The notes under the pieces were generated by a model, which was given only the letters and a program-made list of their open reading frames with translations, made no database searches and was not told where the DNA came from. From contig NZ_DATMGA010000027.1 in NCBI RefSeq assembly GCF_035555955.1, positions 68,083 through 132,082 of the forward strand: DNA of 64,000 nt. The letters run 5' to 3'. Of the stretch, positions 8,477 to 17,264 are shown one piece after another (the first letter of the stretch is position 1; each line of letters opens with the position of its first letter). The DNA comes from Eoetvoesia sp035555955. GTDB lineage: Bacteria; Pseudomonadota; Gammaproteobacteria; Burkholderiales; Burkholderiaceae_B. A program made the translations under genes and the position numbers.

Positions 8477-9229
8477 ATGTCCCCCATCAACAACCGCCCC
8501 ATCCGAACTCAAAGCCTGCGGCTCCAGGTCTACGACGCCCTGCGCGAACGCCTGCAGAGGGGCGACATCAAGCCGGCCGACCGGCTGCTGGATCTGGAAA
8601 TCGCTGCGGACCTGGGCATCTCGCGCATGCCCGTGCGCGAGGCCCTGCTGCAATTGACGCACGAAGGCTATCTAGTAGGTACGACGCGCGGCTTCATGCT
8701 GCCCACCCTTACCTTCGAGGACATGAACGAGATCTTCGACATCCGCAAGCTGCTCGAGCCGCGCGCCGCCGCCATGGCCGCCCGCGACATCCAGGACGAG
8801 CAACTGGAACAACTGGCCGCTGCCGTCAGTCTGGCCGAAACGTCCCACCACGAAGGCAATGCCGAGCAGTTCATCGTGGCCAATTCCGATTTCCGGCTGG
8901 GCTGGCTCCAGGCCGTCGCCAACAGGCGACTGGCCGCCATCATCAAGCGCTTCGCCGACCACGTCCAGACCGTGCGCTTCGACACACTGCAAGTGGCTGC
9001 CACCCGCCAGATCGCCCTGAACGGGCTGACCGAACTGCTGCCTTTGTTCCAGCGCCGCGACGTGCTCGGAACCCAGGAGCGCATGGAGCGCTTCATCATC
9101 AGTTCGCAAGAGGCCTTCATTGCCGCCCGGTACTCGGCGCCTTCCGACCCCAAGCCCGCGCAAACACCGCCAAACGCCCACTCCGATCACGAACAACGCC
9201 CACGGCCGGGCGTCACCGCAACCGCATGA
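8477..9229 (+). CDS. GntR-family transcriptional regulator (FCD/FadR subfamily)
   Basis: DNA-binding regulator of 250 residues. The N-terminal winged helix is complete: LRLQVYDALRERLQRGDI, then the recognition region EIAADLGISRMPVREALLQL and the wing EGYLVGTTRGFML. The C-terminal FCD-type all-helical ligand domain begins near FEDMNEIFDIRKLLEPRA and ends in an unusual Pro/His-rich tail (about residues 220-250). The ATG at 8477 fits family starts; an upstream in-frame start at 8399 would add an atypical segment. Its stop overlaps the next start (ATGA). FCD regulators usually repress catabolic operons and release DNA on binding an organic acid. Confidence 0.9.
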   Translation: MSPINNRPIRTQSLRLQVYDALRERLQRGDIKPADRLLDLEIAADLGISRMPVREALLQLTHEGYLVGTTRGFMLPTLTFEDMNEIFDIRKLLEPRAAAMAARDIQDEQLEQLAAAVSLAETSHHEGNAEQFIVANSDFRLGWLQAVANRRLAAIIKRFADHVQTVRFDTLQVAATRQIALNGLTELLPLFQRRDVLGTQERMERFIISSQEAFIAARYSAPSDPKPAQTPPNAHSDHEQRPRPGVTATA

Positions 9230-10269
9230 AGAACACCACAGCAACCCCGCAACACGACTCCACCACGTCCCTGCGCATCGGCGTTGCGGGGGCGGGCGCC
9301 ATAGGCTGTACGCTGGCGGCCACATTGGCTCATGCGGGCGAAACCGTGCATCTGCTGGCACGCGGCGCCACCTTGCAGGCAGTGCAGAACCGCGGCATAC
9401 AGCTTGCGCGGGCCGAAGACACCATCCACGCCCCCGTCCACGCCGCGGCCGACGGCCGCGAGCTGGGCGAGCAGGACGTCCTGTTCCTGTGCACCAAGGC
9501 CCACGACCTGGCGCAAATACTGCCCGCCATCAAACCCATGGTAGGCCCCCATACCTGCATCGTCCCGCTCATCAACGGCGTGCCCTGGTGGTATTTCCAG
9601 GGAGTGCCCGGGCGCCTGGCCGGACGCGCCATCGAATCGGTGGATCCCGAAGGCGCGCTGCTGCGGGCCATTCCTTCGGAGCAGGTCATCGGCGCCGTCG
9701 TCTTCATTGCCGCCGAACGCTCGGCACCGGGCGCGGTGGTGTCGCGCAACCCCATGCTGCTGATCCTGGGCGAGCTGGACCACACCGAGACGCCCAGGCT
9801 GCAGCGCATTGCCGCCATGCTCAATGCCGCCGGCCTGCCGGCCCGCATCAGCCCGCGCATACGCGACCCGCTTTGGACCAAAATCATCGCCAATCTGGTT
9901 TCCAACCCGCTGTCGGTGCTTTCGGGGGCCACCCTGGAGGCGCTGTTCAGCGACCCTTGCCTGCTGCCCATCGTGCGCAAGCAACTGAATGAAGCCATGG
10001 CGCTTTCCGCCGCCTACGGCGCTCGAATGGAGTTCGACCCGGCTGCCATCATCGAACAGGCCGCCGGCATGGGGCCCATACGCACCTCCATGCTGCAGGA
10101 CGCCACCCTTGGGCATCCCCTGGAGCTCGCCGCCATTGGCGACGCGGTGCTCGAACTGGCCCGCCTGCAGGAAATCCCCATGCCAGTCACGCAAGACATT
10201 CTTGCGCTGGTCCACTATCGCGACAAGACAGCACGTGCCGCACAACCACCACACGGAGCAGACAAATGA
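9226..10269 (+). CDS. Ketopantoate reductase (PanE/ApbA)-family oxidoreductase
   Basis: NAD(P)-dependent reductase of 347 residues, slightly longer than housekeeping PanE (about 300). The Rossmann nucleotide site is IGVAGAGAIGCTLAATLA near residue 18. DVLFLCTKAHDL carries the family Lys, and LWTKIIANLVSNPLSVLSGAT is the C-terminal helical motif with conserved Lys and Asn. The gene sits between GntR and a class II aldolase with four-base overlaps on both sides, so it is probably a catabolic paralogue acting on a 2-oxo or 2-hydroxy acid rather than the pantothenate enzyme. This is inference from context. Confidence 0.85.
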   Translation: MKNTTATPQHDSTTSLRIGVAGAGAIGCTLAATLAHAGETVHLLARGATLQAVQNRGIQLARAEDTIHAPVHAAADGRELGEQDVLFLCTKAHDLAQILPAIKPMVGPHTCIVPLINGVPWWYFQGVPGRLAGRAIESVDPEGALLRAIPSEQVIGAVVFIAAERSAPGAVVSRNPMLLILGELDHTETPRLQRIAAMLNAAGLPARISPRIRDPLWTKIIANLVSNPLSVLSGATLEALFSDPCLLPIVRKQLNEAMALSAAYGARMEFDPAAIIEQAAGMGPIRTSMLQDATLGHPLELAAIGDAVLELARLQEIPMPVTQDILALVHYRDKTARAAQPPHGADK

Positions 10270-11054
10270 ACGCATTAGCCACCCCAGAAGCCGTACGCAC
10301 CCCCGTACTTCGCCCCTCGCACTGCAGCGAGGAAGAATGGGCGCTGCGCTGCGAGCTGGCCGAGTGTTATCACCTTATTGATTACTTCGGCTGGACGGAA
10401 GGCATTTTCAACCATATTTCGGCGCGCCTGCCGGGACCGACCCACCAGTACTTGGTCAACCCATTCGGCCTGCACTACACCGAAGTCACGCCCGCCAACC
10501 TGCTCAAGGTGGACCTGGAAGGCAACAAGGTGGAGCCCTCGCCCTATGAAGGCAACCCGGCCGGCTTCGCCCTGCACGGCGCTCTGCACGAAGCTCGCGA
10601 CGACATCCGCTGCATCATCCACACCCACACCACGCCCATCTCGGCCGTGGCCATGAAGCAGGACGGCTTCGACTACAACAATTTCTATGGCGCCCAGTTG
10701 TTCGGCCGGGTGGGCTACCACACCTTCGAAGGCATTACGCTGTACGACGACGAAAAGCCGCGCATGGTGGCCAGCCTTGGCGACAAGCATATTCTGGTGC
10801 TGCGCAACCACGGCATTGCCGTTGCCGAAGGCAGCATCGCCAAAGCCATTTTCCTGCTCTGGACGGTGCAAAGGGCGGCCGAGGTGCAATGCGCCGCGGC
10901 GGCGGTGCCGGGCGCCAACACGCCGCTGCCCGATGCGGTCAAGCAAAAGTGCACCGAGCAAACCACCATGCTGATCCGCGACAGCTCGTTCGCCGACAGG
11001 TTCTTTGCGGGCCTGGTGCGCAAGATGCACGCGGAGCGCGGCCCAAGCTGGTAA
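10266..11054 (+). CDS. Class II aldolase/adducin family protein
   Basis: Predicted metal-dependent aldolase, decarboxylase or dehydratase, 262 residues. Family motifs are GIFNHISARLPG, NPFGLHYTEVTPANLLKVDLEGN, the first metal His pair in CIIHTHTTPISAVAMK and the later His in ILVLRNHGIAVAEGSI. It begins inside the stop of the PanE-like gene and is the last gene of the GntR operon. Related enzymes act on sugar phosphates or 3-oxo acids; the substrate here cannot be told. A facing operon ends 83 bases downstream. Confidence 0.86.
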   Translation: MNALATPEAVRTPVLRPSHCSEEEWALRCELAECYHLIDYFGWTEGIFNHISARLPGPTHQYLVNPFGLHYTEVTPANLLKVDLEGNKVEPSPYEGNPAGFALHGALHEARDDIRCIIHTHTTPISAVAMKQDGFDYNNFYGAQLFGRVGYHTFEGITLYDDEKPRMVASLGDKHILVLRNHGIAVAEGSIAKAIFLLWTVQRAAEVQCAAAAVPGANTPLPDAVKQKCTEQTTMLIRDSSFADRFFAGLVRKMHAERGPSW

Positions 11055-11136
11055 GCGGCAAAGGCGGCACGCTGCATTGCGGCGCGCCGGATGCGGACCA
11101 CGAACGGATCCGCCCAGGAGCAAGGCGCCACCAGGC

Positions 11137-11859
11137 TTACGCCTCTGCCTCCGCGTCCAGGCCCAGGTAGGCCCGCCTTAAATGAGGCTGGGCCAGAAGT
11201 TCGTCGGGGGTTCCGGTGGCCACGATGCGGCCTTCCTCGAGCACGGCGGCGTTCTGCGCCACCTGCAGCGCCATGGTCACGTTTTGCTCTACCAGCAATA
11301 CGGCCATGCCACCGGCGTGGATATCGCTGATTACCTTGAACATATCCAGCACGATGCTGGGCGCCAGCCCCAATGAGGGTTCGTCCAGCAGCAGCAGGCG
11401 CGGCTGGGCCATGAGCGCGCGGCCGATGGCCACCATTTGCTGCTGGCCGCCTGACAGCGAGCCGGCCGGATTCTCGAGCTTGGGCACCAGCGCCGGGAAC
11501 AAGGCGCAGACTTTTTCCAGAGACTGCGTCCTGGACGCCTTGGCCTTGGCCGTGTAGCTGCCCAGTTCCAGATTCTCGCGCACGCTCATGCCGGTGAACA
11601 GGCGGCGCCCTTCGGGCACCAGGGCAATGCCCCGGTCGCAAAAACGATGCGGGGCCAGCTTGGTGATGTCTTCGCCGTCGAAAAACAGTTTGCCGGCGCT
11701 GACCCGGTTCAGGCCGGCAATGGCGTTGATAAGAGTGGTCTTGCCGGCACTGTTGGGGCCCACCACGCACAGCAGCTCGCCCGCGCCGACGTTGAGCGAT
11801 ACGTCCCACAAGGCCGTGGCGGCGCCGTAGGCGACGCGAATAGTCTGTATTTCAAGCAT
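11137..11859 (-). CDS. livF: Branched-chain amino acid-type ABC transporter ATPase (LivF family)
   Basis: Cytoplasmic ATPase of a LIV-type importer, 240 residues. Walker A is GPNSAGKTT, the ABC signature LSGGQQQM, Walker B LLLLDEPSLGLAP, and the switch His lies after LLVEQNVTMALQ. The ATG at 11859 (MLEIQTIRVAYG) overlaps the end of the upstream fusion gene by 8 bases. It is the last gene of a four-gene minus-strand operon (binding protein, LivH, LivM-G fusion, LivF). The liv name denotes family only; in this family substrates include aromatic acids and amides as well as amino acids. Confidence 0.92.
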   Translation of the reverse strand: MLEIQTIRVAYGAATALWDVSLNVGAGELLCVVGPNSAGKTTLINAIAGLNRVSAGKLFFDGEDITKLAPHRFCDRGIALVPEGRRLFTGMSVRENLELGSYTAKAKASRTQSLEKVCALFPALVPKLENPAGSLSGGQQQMVAIGRALMAQPRLLLLDEPSLGLAPSIVLDMFKVISDIHAGGMAVLLVEQNVTMALQVAQNAAVLEEGRIVATGTPDELLAQPHLRRAYLGLDAEAEA

Positions 11860-13699
11860 AAGCGCGGGCTCCGGCAGGCTCTGGCGGTTGCGGCGGCGAT
11901 TCGGCGGGCTTGCCCAGATACGTCGCCACGACGTCGGGACGGGCCATGACCTCGGCGGGCAGGCCCTGGGCCAGCACCTCGCCCTGGTTGAACACCACGA
12001 TGCGGTCGCACAGAGCCATGACCGCCCGCATGACATGTTCGACGAACAGGATGGTGGTGCCCTGCGCGCGGATGCGCTGGATAAGCGCGACGGCTTCGTC
12101 GATTTCGGACGGCGTGAGCCCCGACAGCACCTCGTCCAGCATCAGCAACTGGGGATGCGCCGCCAGGGCCCGCGCAAACTCCAGGAACTTGCGCTGGTGC
12201 AGGTTGAGGTCTTCGGGCACGGCAAAGGCGCGGTCGGCAAGCCCGGTAAACTCCAGCCAATGCCAGGCCTCGAACTCGGCGCGGCGGCGTTCAAGCTGAT
12301 GGGCGCCGAACATGGCGGGCAAGGCCACGTTTTCCAGCACGGTAAGGTGGGCAAACGGGCGCGGTATTTGATAAGTACGGGCAATGCCGCAACCCGCAAT
12401 GCGATGCGCGCCGATGCCGGATATTTTCTTGCCGTCAAAGGTCATGCTGCCCGATGTAAGCGGGAAATGGCCGCTGACGACGTTGATGAAGGTGGACTTG
12501 CCCGAACCATTGGGCCCCAGCAGGCCCAGGATTTCACCGCGCTGCACGTCAAGATCGACCCCGCGCAACGCCTGCACGCCCTGGAACGACTTGCTTACGC
12601 CGCGGGCCGACAGCAGGATGCCGCCGTCATGCCCCTGCGTGCCGGCCTTGCCGGATGGGCCGCCTTGTGCCTGCCCCGCGGCGGATGGCGAAGGCGTAGC
12701 GCCCCCGGCCGACGAAGCCTGGCCGAACCGCGCCGCGTCGGCGGCGGAAGGCCCGGCGGCCGGCTTGCGGGCGAAGCGCTTCAACAAGCCGCCCAGTATG
12801 CCTTCGGGCATGAACAATATGACGACGATCAGGATGACACCCATGGCCACCTTGCCCAGCACGGCGCTGTCGCCGGAGGTAAAGCTGTACAGCAGGATGG
12901 TGATGGCGGTTGCGCCAACGGCGGGACCGGCCCAGTGGCGGGTGCCGCCCAGCACGCTCATGAGAATGACGGTCAAGGGCAGCAGTACGGTGAAGATGTC
13001 GCCCGTGGTGACGTACGACACGAACAGCGCGTGAACGCCGCCCACGCCGCCCGCCAGCGCGCACGACAGGGCGAATGCCGCCACCTTGTAGGCAAAGGTG
13101 GGCACGCCCATGACTTCGGCCACGTCTTCGTCGTCGTGTATGGCGAACAGCCCCGTGCCGAAACGCGCGTAGTAGATGAGCAAGGCAATGACCACGGTCA
13201 GGAAAGCCGCGCCCAGCGCCAGGTAGTAGAACGTAGCCGAGGGAGATGGCCCGATGCTGGGCACGGGCACGGCGCTAAGGTAGACGCCGGGGCCGCCGTC
13301 GATGGGCGTGTTCAGCACAATGGTCGCCACCACGAAGGTGGCGGCCAGCGTCAGCAGCGCGAACAACTCGCCGCGCACCGCCTTGACGCGAAACGAGATG
13401 ACGCCCAGCACCACGCCGAAAAGCGCCGCCATGGCGGCCGCAATCGGCAGCGTCCATAGAAAGGGAACGTCGAACTGGCTGGTGAGCACCGCCGTCGTGT
13501 AGATGCCGATGCCGAAGAAAGCGCCATGGCCGAAAGAAAAATAGCCCGAATAGCCAGACAGCAGGTTCCATGACGTGGCCAGCGCTATCCAGTGGAACAC
13601 CATGTACAGCAGCGACTGGTAAAAAGCGGGAAGACCAAGGTAAGGAATGACGCCTAGCCCCAGCGTCAGGACGACGACCAACAACAAGGATTTCTTCAT
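11852..13699 (-). CDS. LivM-LivG fusion: ABC permease joined to ATPase in one polypeptide
   Basis: One 615-residue protein combines an inner-membrane LivM-type permease (about residues 1-300, with GYFSFGHGAFFGIGIYTTAVL near residue 50 and GGTRHWAGPAVGA near 250) and a LivG-type ATPase (about 365-615, Walker A GPNGSGKST). A Gly/Ala/Ser/Pro linker rich in low-complexity sequence joins them at about 310-360. The usual LSGGQ signature is replaced by LNLHQRKFLE and the Walker B region reads LLMLDEVLSGL with Val for Pro, a variant seen in some LivG-like proteins. The ATG at 13699 overlaps the LivH stop (ATGA). Such fusions are known in betaproteobacteria. Confidence 0.92.
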   Translation of the reverse strand: MKKSLLLVVVLTLGLGVIPYLGLPAFYQSLLYMVFHWIALATSWNLLSGYSGYFSFGHGAFFGIGIYTTAVLTSQFDVPFLWTLPIAAAMAALFGVVLGVISFRVKAVRGELFALLTLAATFVVATIVLNTPIDGGPGVYLSAVPVPSIGPSPSATFYYLALGAAFLTVVIALLIYYARFGTGLFAIHDDEDVAEVMGVPTFAYKVAAFALSCALAGGVGGVHALFVSYVTTGDIFTVLLPLTVILMSVLGGTRHWAGPAVGATAITILLYSFTSGDSAVLGKVAMGVILIVVILFMPEGILGGLLKRFARKPAAGPSAADAARFGQASSAGGATPSPSAAGQAQGGPSGKAGTQGHDGGILLSARGVSKSFQGVQALRGVDLDVQRGEILGLLGPNGSGKSTFINVVSGHFPLTSGSMTFDGKKISGIGAHRIAGCGIARTYQIPRPFAHLTVLENVALPAMFGAHQLERRRAEFEAWHWLEFTGLADRAFAVPEDLNLHQRKFLEFARALAAHPQLLMLDEVLSGLTPSEIDEAVALIQRIRAQGTTILFVEHVMRAVMALCDRIVVFNQGEVLAQGLPAEVMARPDVVATYLGKPAESPPQPPEPAGARAYA

Positions 13700-14559
13700 G
13701 CCTGGATTCTCTCGGGTCGGGCAAGCAGAACGATGATGAGCAGCGAGAATGAAACCAGCGGCGCCCACGAGGGCGAAGCGACCGCCATGGTGATGGCTTC
13801 GCTGATGCCGATGACGAAGCCCGCCACGATGGGCCCCATGGGCCGGCCAAGGCCGCCCAGCATGACGCAGGCAAACACCACCCCTATCCAGCTGTAGATC
13901 TGGGAGGGCGCAAGCGTATAGCTCAAGGCGATGCAGACGCCGGCAATTCCCGCCAGCGAGGCGTTGATCCCCGAAAGCAGCAGGCCCAGGGCCTGCTGGT
14001 TGATGCCGAAGGCCGCGGCGATGGGCGCGTCTTCGGCGGCGGCGCGGATGGCCTTGCCGATGTCCGAGCGGCGCAACACCTGCCAGGCTATCAAGGAAAT
14101 GCCCAGGCCCAGGCCCAGGGTGATGAGCTCGGGAACGGGCAGGTAGACCGTGGCGATTTGAAGCTTGTGCTCGGCATAGGTGGATTCGAGGCGCCTGTAA
14201 TCGGCGGTCCAGATCCATTGCAGCACGGCCTCGATGATGATGGTCAGGCCAAACGTTACCAGCAGGGAATTGAACGGGGTGATCTTGAAGCGCGTCAGCA
14301 CCCAATGCACGGCCAGGCCCACGACGAAGAACGCGGGAATGATCATGAGCAGCGTCAACAGGGGGTCGACGCCCCCCGAGGTCGAGAACTGATAGGTGAG
14401 ATACGCGCCCAGGAAGGCCAGGGCGAAGTGCGCCAGGTTGATTTGGCGCAGCATACCCCAGGACAAACTCAAGCCAAGCCCCAACAACCCGTACAACGCC
14501 CCCGTGAATATGCCTGCCAGAATGGACTGCGCCAGCAGTGTAGAGCTTGGAAGATTCAT
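13696..14559 (-). CDS. livH: Branched-chain amino acid-type ABC transporter permease (LivH family)
   Basis: Inner-membrane permease, 287 residues, about eight helices. Family features are ILAGIFTGALYGLLGLGLSL, INLAHFALAFLGAY near the N-terminus, the cytoplasmic loop IGKAIRAAAEDAPIAAAFGIN that contacts the ATPase, and GGLGRPMGPIVAGFVIG near the C-terminus. The ATG at 14559 gives the normal length; the longer frame to 14691 overlaps the binding-protein gene and lacks family similarity. Its stop overlaps the fusion gene start by four bases. Confidence 0.92.
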   Translation of the reverse strand: MNLPSSTLLAQSILAGIFTGALYGLLGLGLSLSWGMLRQINLAHFALAFLGAYLTYQFSTSGGVDPLLTLLMIIPAFFVVGLAVHWVLTRFKITPFNSLLVTFGLTIIIEAVLQWIWTADYRRLESTYAEHKLQIATVYLPVPELITLGLGLGISLIAWQVLRRSDIGKAIRAAAEDAPIAAAFGINQQALGLLLSGINASLAGIAGVCIALSYTLAPSQIYSWIGVVFACVMLGGLGRPMGPIVAGFVIGISEAITMAVASPSWAPLVSFSLLIIVLLARPERIQA

Positions 14560-14572
14560 TGAGTCACGCCGT

Positions 14573-15781
14573 TCAGGAAACCCGTATCTTTGCACCCGGC
14601 GCGGCCCAGTCGGTGGGCCATACGACCAGCCATTTGCCATCCTGGACCTGCTTGACGCGGCTGAGATCGTCGCCGAAATTGCCGGGCCCATTGAAACGCA
14701 GTTTGCCCTGGATGGTGTCGACCTTGTTGGCCCTTAGCCAGTCGGCCAGCTTTTTATCGTCCAGCGATTTGTTGGCGGTAACGGCGGCTTCAATGATTTG
14801 CCAGGCCGAGAACGACGCCGCCGCCTGGGTATCGACGGCCGTATCGGGCAGGTTGGCCTTGGCCGCGCGCTCGGCAAAGGTCTTGACGAACTTGGCGGCG
14901 ATGGGATTGTCGGTGAACGGCGGATGCGATTCGAAAATGGTGACCGACAGGGCATTGTTGGCTTCGGGAGCCCGAAGCATGGGGCCCGGCGCCGGGTAGT
15001 GATAAAACTGATTGCGCGGCGCGTAATCGATTTTTTTCATGGCGTCGATAAGCTGGTTGCCCTCGAGGCCCAGCGCGCCTACCCACAGAAAGTCGGGCTT
15101 GGCTTCTTTGATACGGCCGGCAATGGGGCCGAAATCGCGGTTGCCGAAATCCCACTCCAGGAACAGGACTTCCTTGATGCCCCGTTTCTTGAAGACCTCG
15201 CGCGCGCCCACCGAAACGAAATGCACCGACGGGAACTTGCTGGTGACGATGGCCACGGTTTTTGGCAAGTGCGGCGTCGAAGCCAGGGCGTCGATGACGA
15301 GGTTGGGGGTGGAGACTTCAGGCGTGGGGCCGAAAGACCATGACGAGAACTGCCGGTCGTACTTGGCCAGCTTGGGAATGCCGAACGTGTGGTGCACCAG
15401 CATTTTGCCGTAGCGCTGAGCAACGCCCATGGCCGAAAGAATATTGCCGGTGGCGTAGGGGCCGATGAGCAGGTCGACTTTGTCGGAGGTAATGAGCTGC
15501 TCGTACAGGGTGCGGGCGACATCGGGCTTGGACTGGTCGTCTTTCAGGACCCATTCGACCGGCCGGCCCAGCAGGCCGCCGCGCTTGTTGAGGTCTTCAA
15601 GATAGATCTCGCCCGTAAGCTTGTGAACCAGCGCCGTGGCCGCCAGAGGGCCGGTAAGGGCCAGCGTGCCGCCTATGCGGATGGGCTCGCCTTTTGGTTG
15701 AGCAAACGCGGCGCGCTGTGCCAACGCCCCCGCCCCCGCCGCGCCCATCGCGGCCAGAAATACCCGTCGATCGATTGTCAT
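14573..15781 (-). CDS. LivK-type periplasmic substrate-binding protein
   Basis: Periplasmic receptor of the adjoining LIV-type importer, 402 residues. The N-terminus MTIDRRVFLAAMGAAGAG is a twin-arginine-like signal peptide ending near AAFAQ. The mature protein starts IRIGGTLALTGPLAATAL, the usual type I fold opening. GGLLGRPVEWVLKDDQSKPD is the conserved first hinge region. AAGGAA lies upstream of the ATG at 15781. First gene of the operon, 13 bases before livH. Ligand unknown. Confidence 0.92.
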   Translation of the reverse strand: MTIDRRVFLAAMGAAGAGALAQRAAFAQPKGEPIRIGGTLALTGPLAATALVHKLTGEIYLEDLNKRGGLLGRPVEWVLKDDQSKPDVARTLYEQLITSDKVDLLIGPYATGNILSAMGVAQRYGKMLVHHTFGIPKLAKYDRQFSSWSFGPTPEVSTPNLVIDALASTPHLPKTVAIVTSKFPSVHFVSVGAREVFKKRGIKEVLFLEWDFGNRDFGPIAGRIKEAKPDFLWVGALGLEGNQLIDAMKKIDYAPRNQFYHYPAPGPMLRAPEANNALSVTIFESHPPFTDNPIAAKFVKTFAERAAKANLPDTAVDTQAAASFSAWQIIEAAVTANKSLDDKKLADWLRANKVDTIQGKLRFNGPGNFGDDLSRVKQVQDGKWLVVWPTDWAAPGAKIRVS

Positions 15782-16280
15782 GGAATGTTCCTTGGCTTTT
15801 TTTTGAGTTTGAATCGGAGAATAAGGCGACAGAACCCACCACCGCATACCGCCGCCAGAACCACACCGGGACGCGCGAAGCGCCCAGGCAAAACCCGCAA
15901 CAGCTAGAACCGAAGCTGCTGCCGTACTCGAAATCGAACAGTGAACGCCAACCAGAAAATACCCGTGTCCCCCAATTCAAGGCTCCTGCCGGGCAAGCAA
16001 TGCGGCGCGCGCGTGCAGCCAGGCGAGGGCTGAAAATATTATTTATTCTGTAACCGGAACGGCCGGGACGAGCGACTGCCCGCGTGTTGAATTGCCGGGC
16101 GGCCCCTACGTGCCGTGTGCTGAATGTCCTTGGTTTCGGTTGATTATATATATTCGACCCAAAAATAGAATCAGGGTTTCTACGCGGAACAATCGGCCAG
16201 CCGAACGCCTGGCATACACTAGTGAATTTCAACTGGGCAATCCGCCAAAACGCAATCAAGCCGGGCCTTTCCAGCAAACC
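15782..16280. other. 500-base intergenic region without a recognisable gene
   Basis: Divergent gap between the binding-protein gene and the P-loop gene. It holds AT-rich patches (for example around 16028-16045 and 16141-16155) that could serve as promoters in either direction. No convincing gene, RNA or strong inverted repeat was seen. Confidence 0.4.
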
Positions 16281-16859
16281 ATGAACACCGCCGACGCTTT
16301 CTTTATTCTGGGCCATGCCGGTACCGGCAAGTCATTCATAACCAGCCGTTTTATCGAACGGCAGAAGCGGCAGGGGCGCGCCTGGTGCCTGCTGGACAAG
16401 GACGTGGTCGGCGAAAACTGGTCGGGGCCGCTGCTGCAGGCCATGGGCCAGGACCCCAACGACCGGGACAGCCCGTTTTTCAAGGAAAACGTGCGGGATC
16501 TGCAATATGCAAGCACGCTGCGCATTGCCGTGGATCAACTGGCGCTCGGGCTGGATACCGTGCTGCCCGGCCCATGGAGCCGGGAGCTGGCCTCGGGCGC
16601 CCTGTTCTCGGCGCGCGCCCTGGGCCTGCCCGAGGGAACCCGGCTGCGCCATGTCTGGCTCGACCTGCCGCTGGACATTCGAAAAGAGCGCATCGTCCAG
16701 CGGGCGGACCCCCGCGACCAATGGAAGCTGGACAATTGGGAAGCCTACGCCGCCGCCCTGAAACGACCCGCCGCGGTGGTCAGCGGCCAGGTGCCCGTTC
16801 TGGACGCCAGCCTTTCCATCGCCGAGCAACTGGCCATACTGGACGCACTGATCGTTTAA
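16281..16859 (+). CDS. P-loop ATPase/kinase-like protein (AAA_33 type)
   Basis: Soluble nucleotide-binding protein of 192 residues. Walker A GHAGTGKSF is near residue 11. The downstream region (WCLLDKDVVGENWSG, RHVWLDLPLDIRKERIVQRADPRDQWK) resembles the predicted-kinase and gluconate-kinase-like P-loop families, with an Arg-rich lid near residue 140. No clear ribosome site precedes the ATG at 16281; an open frame continues upstream to 16092 without family similarity. It ends 41 bases before the FrmR-type gene on the same strand. A role in formaldehyde metabolism is only suggested by adjacency. Confidence 0.7.
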   Translation: MNTADAFFILGHAGTGKSFITSRFIERQKRQGRAWCLLDKDVVGENWSGPLLQAMGQDPNDRDSPFFKENVRDLQYASTLRIAVDQLALGLDTVLPGPWSRELASGALFSARALGLPEGTRLRHVWLDLPLDIRKERIVQRADPRDQWKLDNWEAYAAALKRPAAVVSGQVPVLDASLSIAEQLAILDALIV

Positions 16860-16863
16860 CTCT

Positions 16864-16882
16864 TATACTGTACCCCAGTATA
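16864..16882. promoter_or_regulatory. FrmR-type operator, TATACTG-N5-CAGTATA
   Basis: Perfect 7-bp inverted repeat with a C-rich spacer (TACCC), ending 18 bases upstream of the frmR start. FrmR/RcnR-family operators are known to be AT-rich inverted repeats around a run of G or C, so this is the probable autoregulatory site. Confidence 0.7.
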
Positions 16883-16900
16883 TTATTGGGATCGATTGCC

Positions 16901-17176
16901 ATGCCGCATTCACCTCAGGAAAAAAAACGGGTCCTGGCTCGCGTGCGCCGCATCAGCGGCCAGTGCGGCGCACTGGAACGCGCGCTGGAAGCCGGCGCCG
17001 ACTGCGCGCCGGTGCTGCAGCAAATCGCCGCCATCCGCGGCGCGGTCAACGGCCTCATGTCAGAGGTCATGGAAGCCCACATCCGCGAAGAGTTCGGCCC
17101 CGCCACCATTTCCGACACCCAACGCGCCGAGCGTGTCAGCGAACTGGCCGGCCTCGTGCGCTCGTACCTTAAATAA
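16901..17176 (+). CDS. frmR: Formaldehyde-responsive repressor FrmR (CsoR/RcnR superfamily)
   Basis: Small all-helical DNA-binding repressor of 91 residues, the exact family length. Residues known to sense formaldehyde in E. coli FrmR are present: Pro2, Cys35 (in GADCAPVLQQ) and His60 (in MEAHIREEF). It also has Cys22, where the E. coli protein has Ile. The C-terminus LVRSYLK is typical. It likely represses its own operon through the inverted repeat at 16864-16882 and releases when formaldehyde crosslinks Pro2 and Cys35. The dehydrogenase gene follows 88 bases downstream. Confidence 0.92.
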   Translation: MPHSPQEKKRVLARVRRISGQCGALERALEAGADCAPVLQQIAAIRGAVNGLMSEVMEAHIREEFGPATISDTQRAERVSELAGLVRSYLK

Positions 17177-17264
17177 AGAACGAAGCGGCCGCCAAAACCG
17201 CCGCTTCCCGCCCCCGAAACTCCGGATCAACCATACGAAACTCGAACCATCACAGGAGAACATC

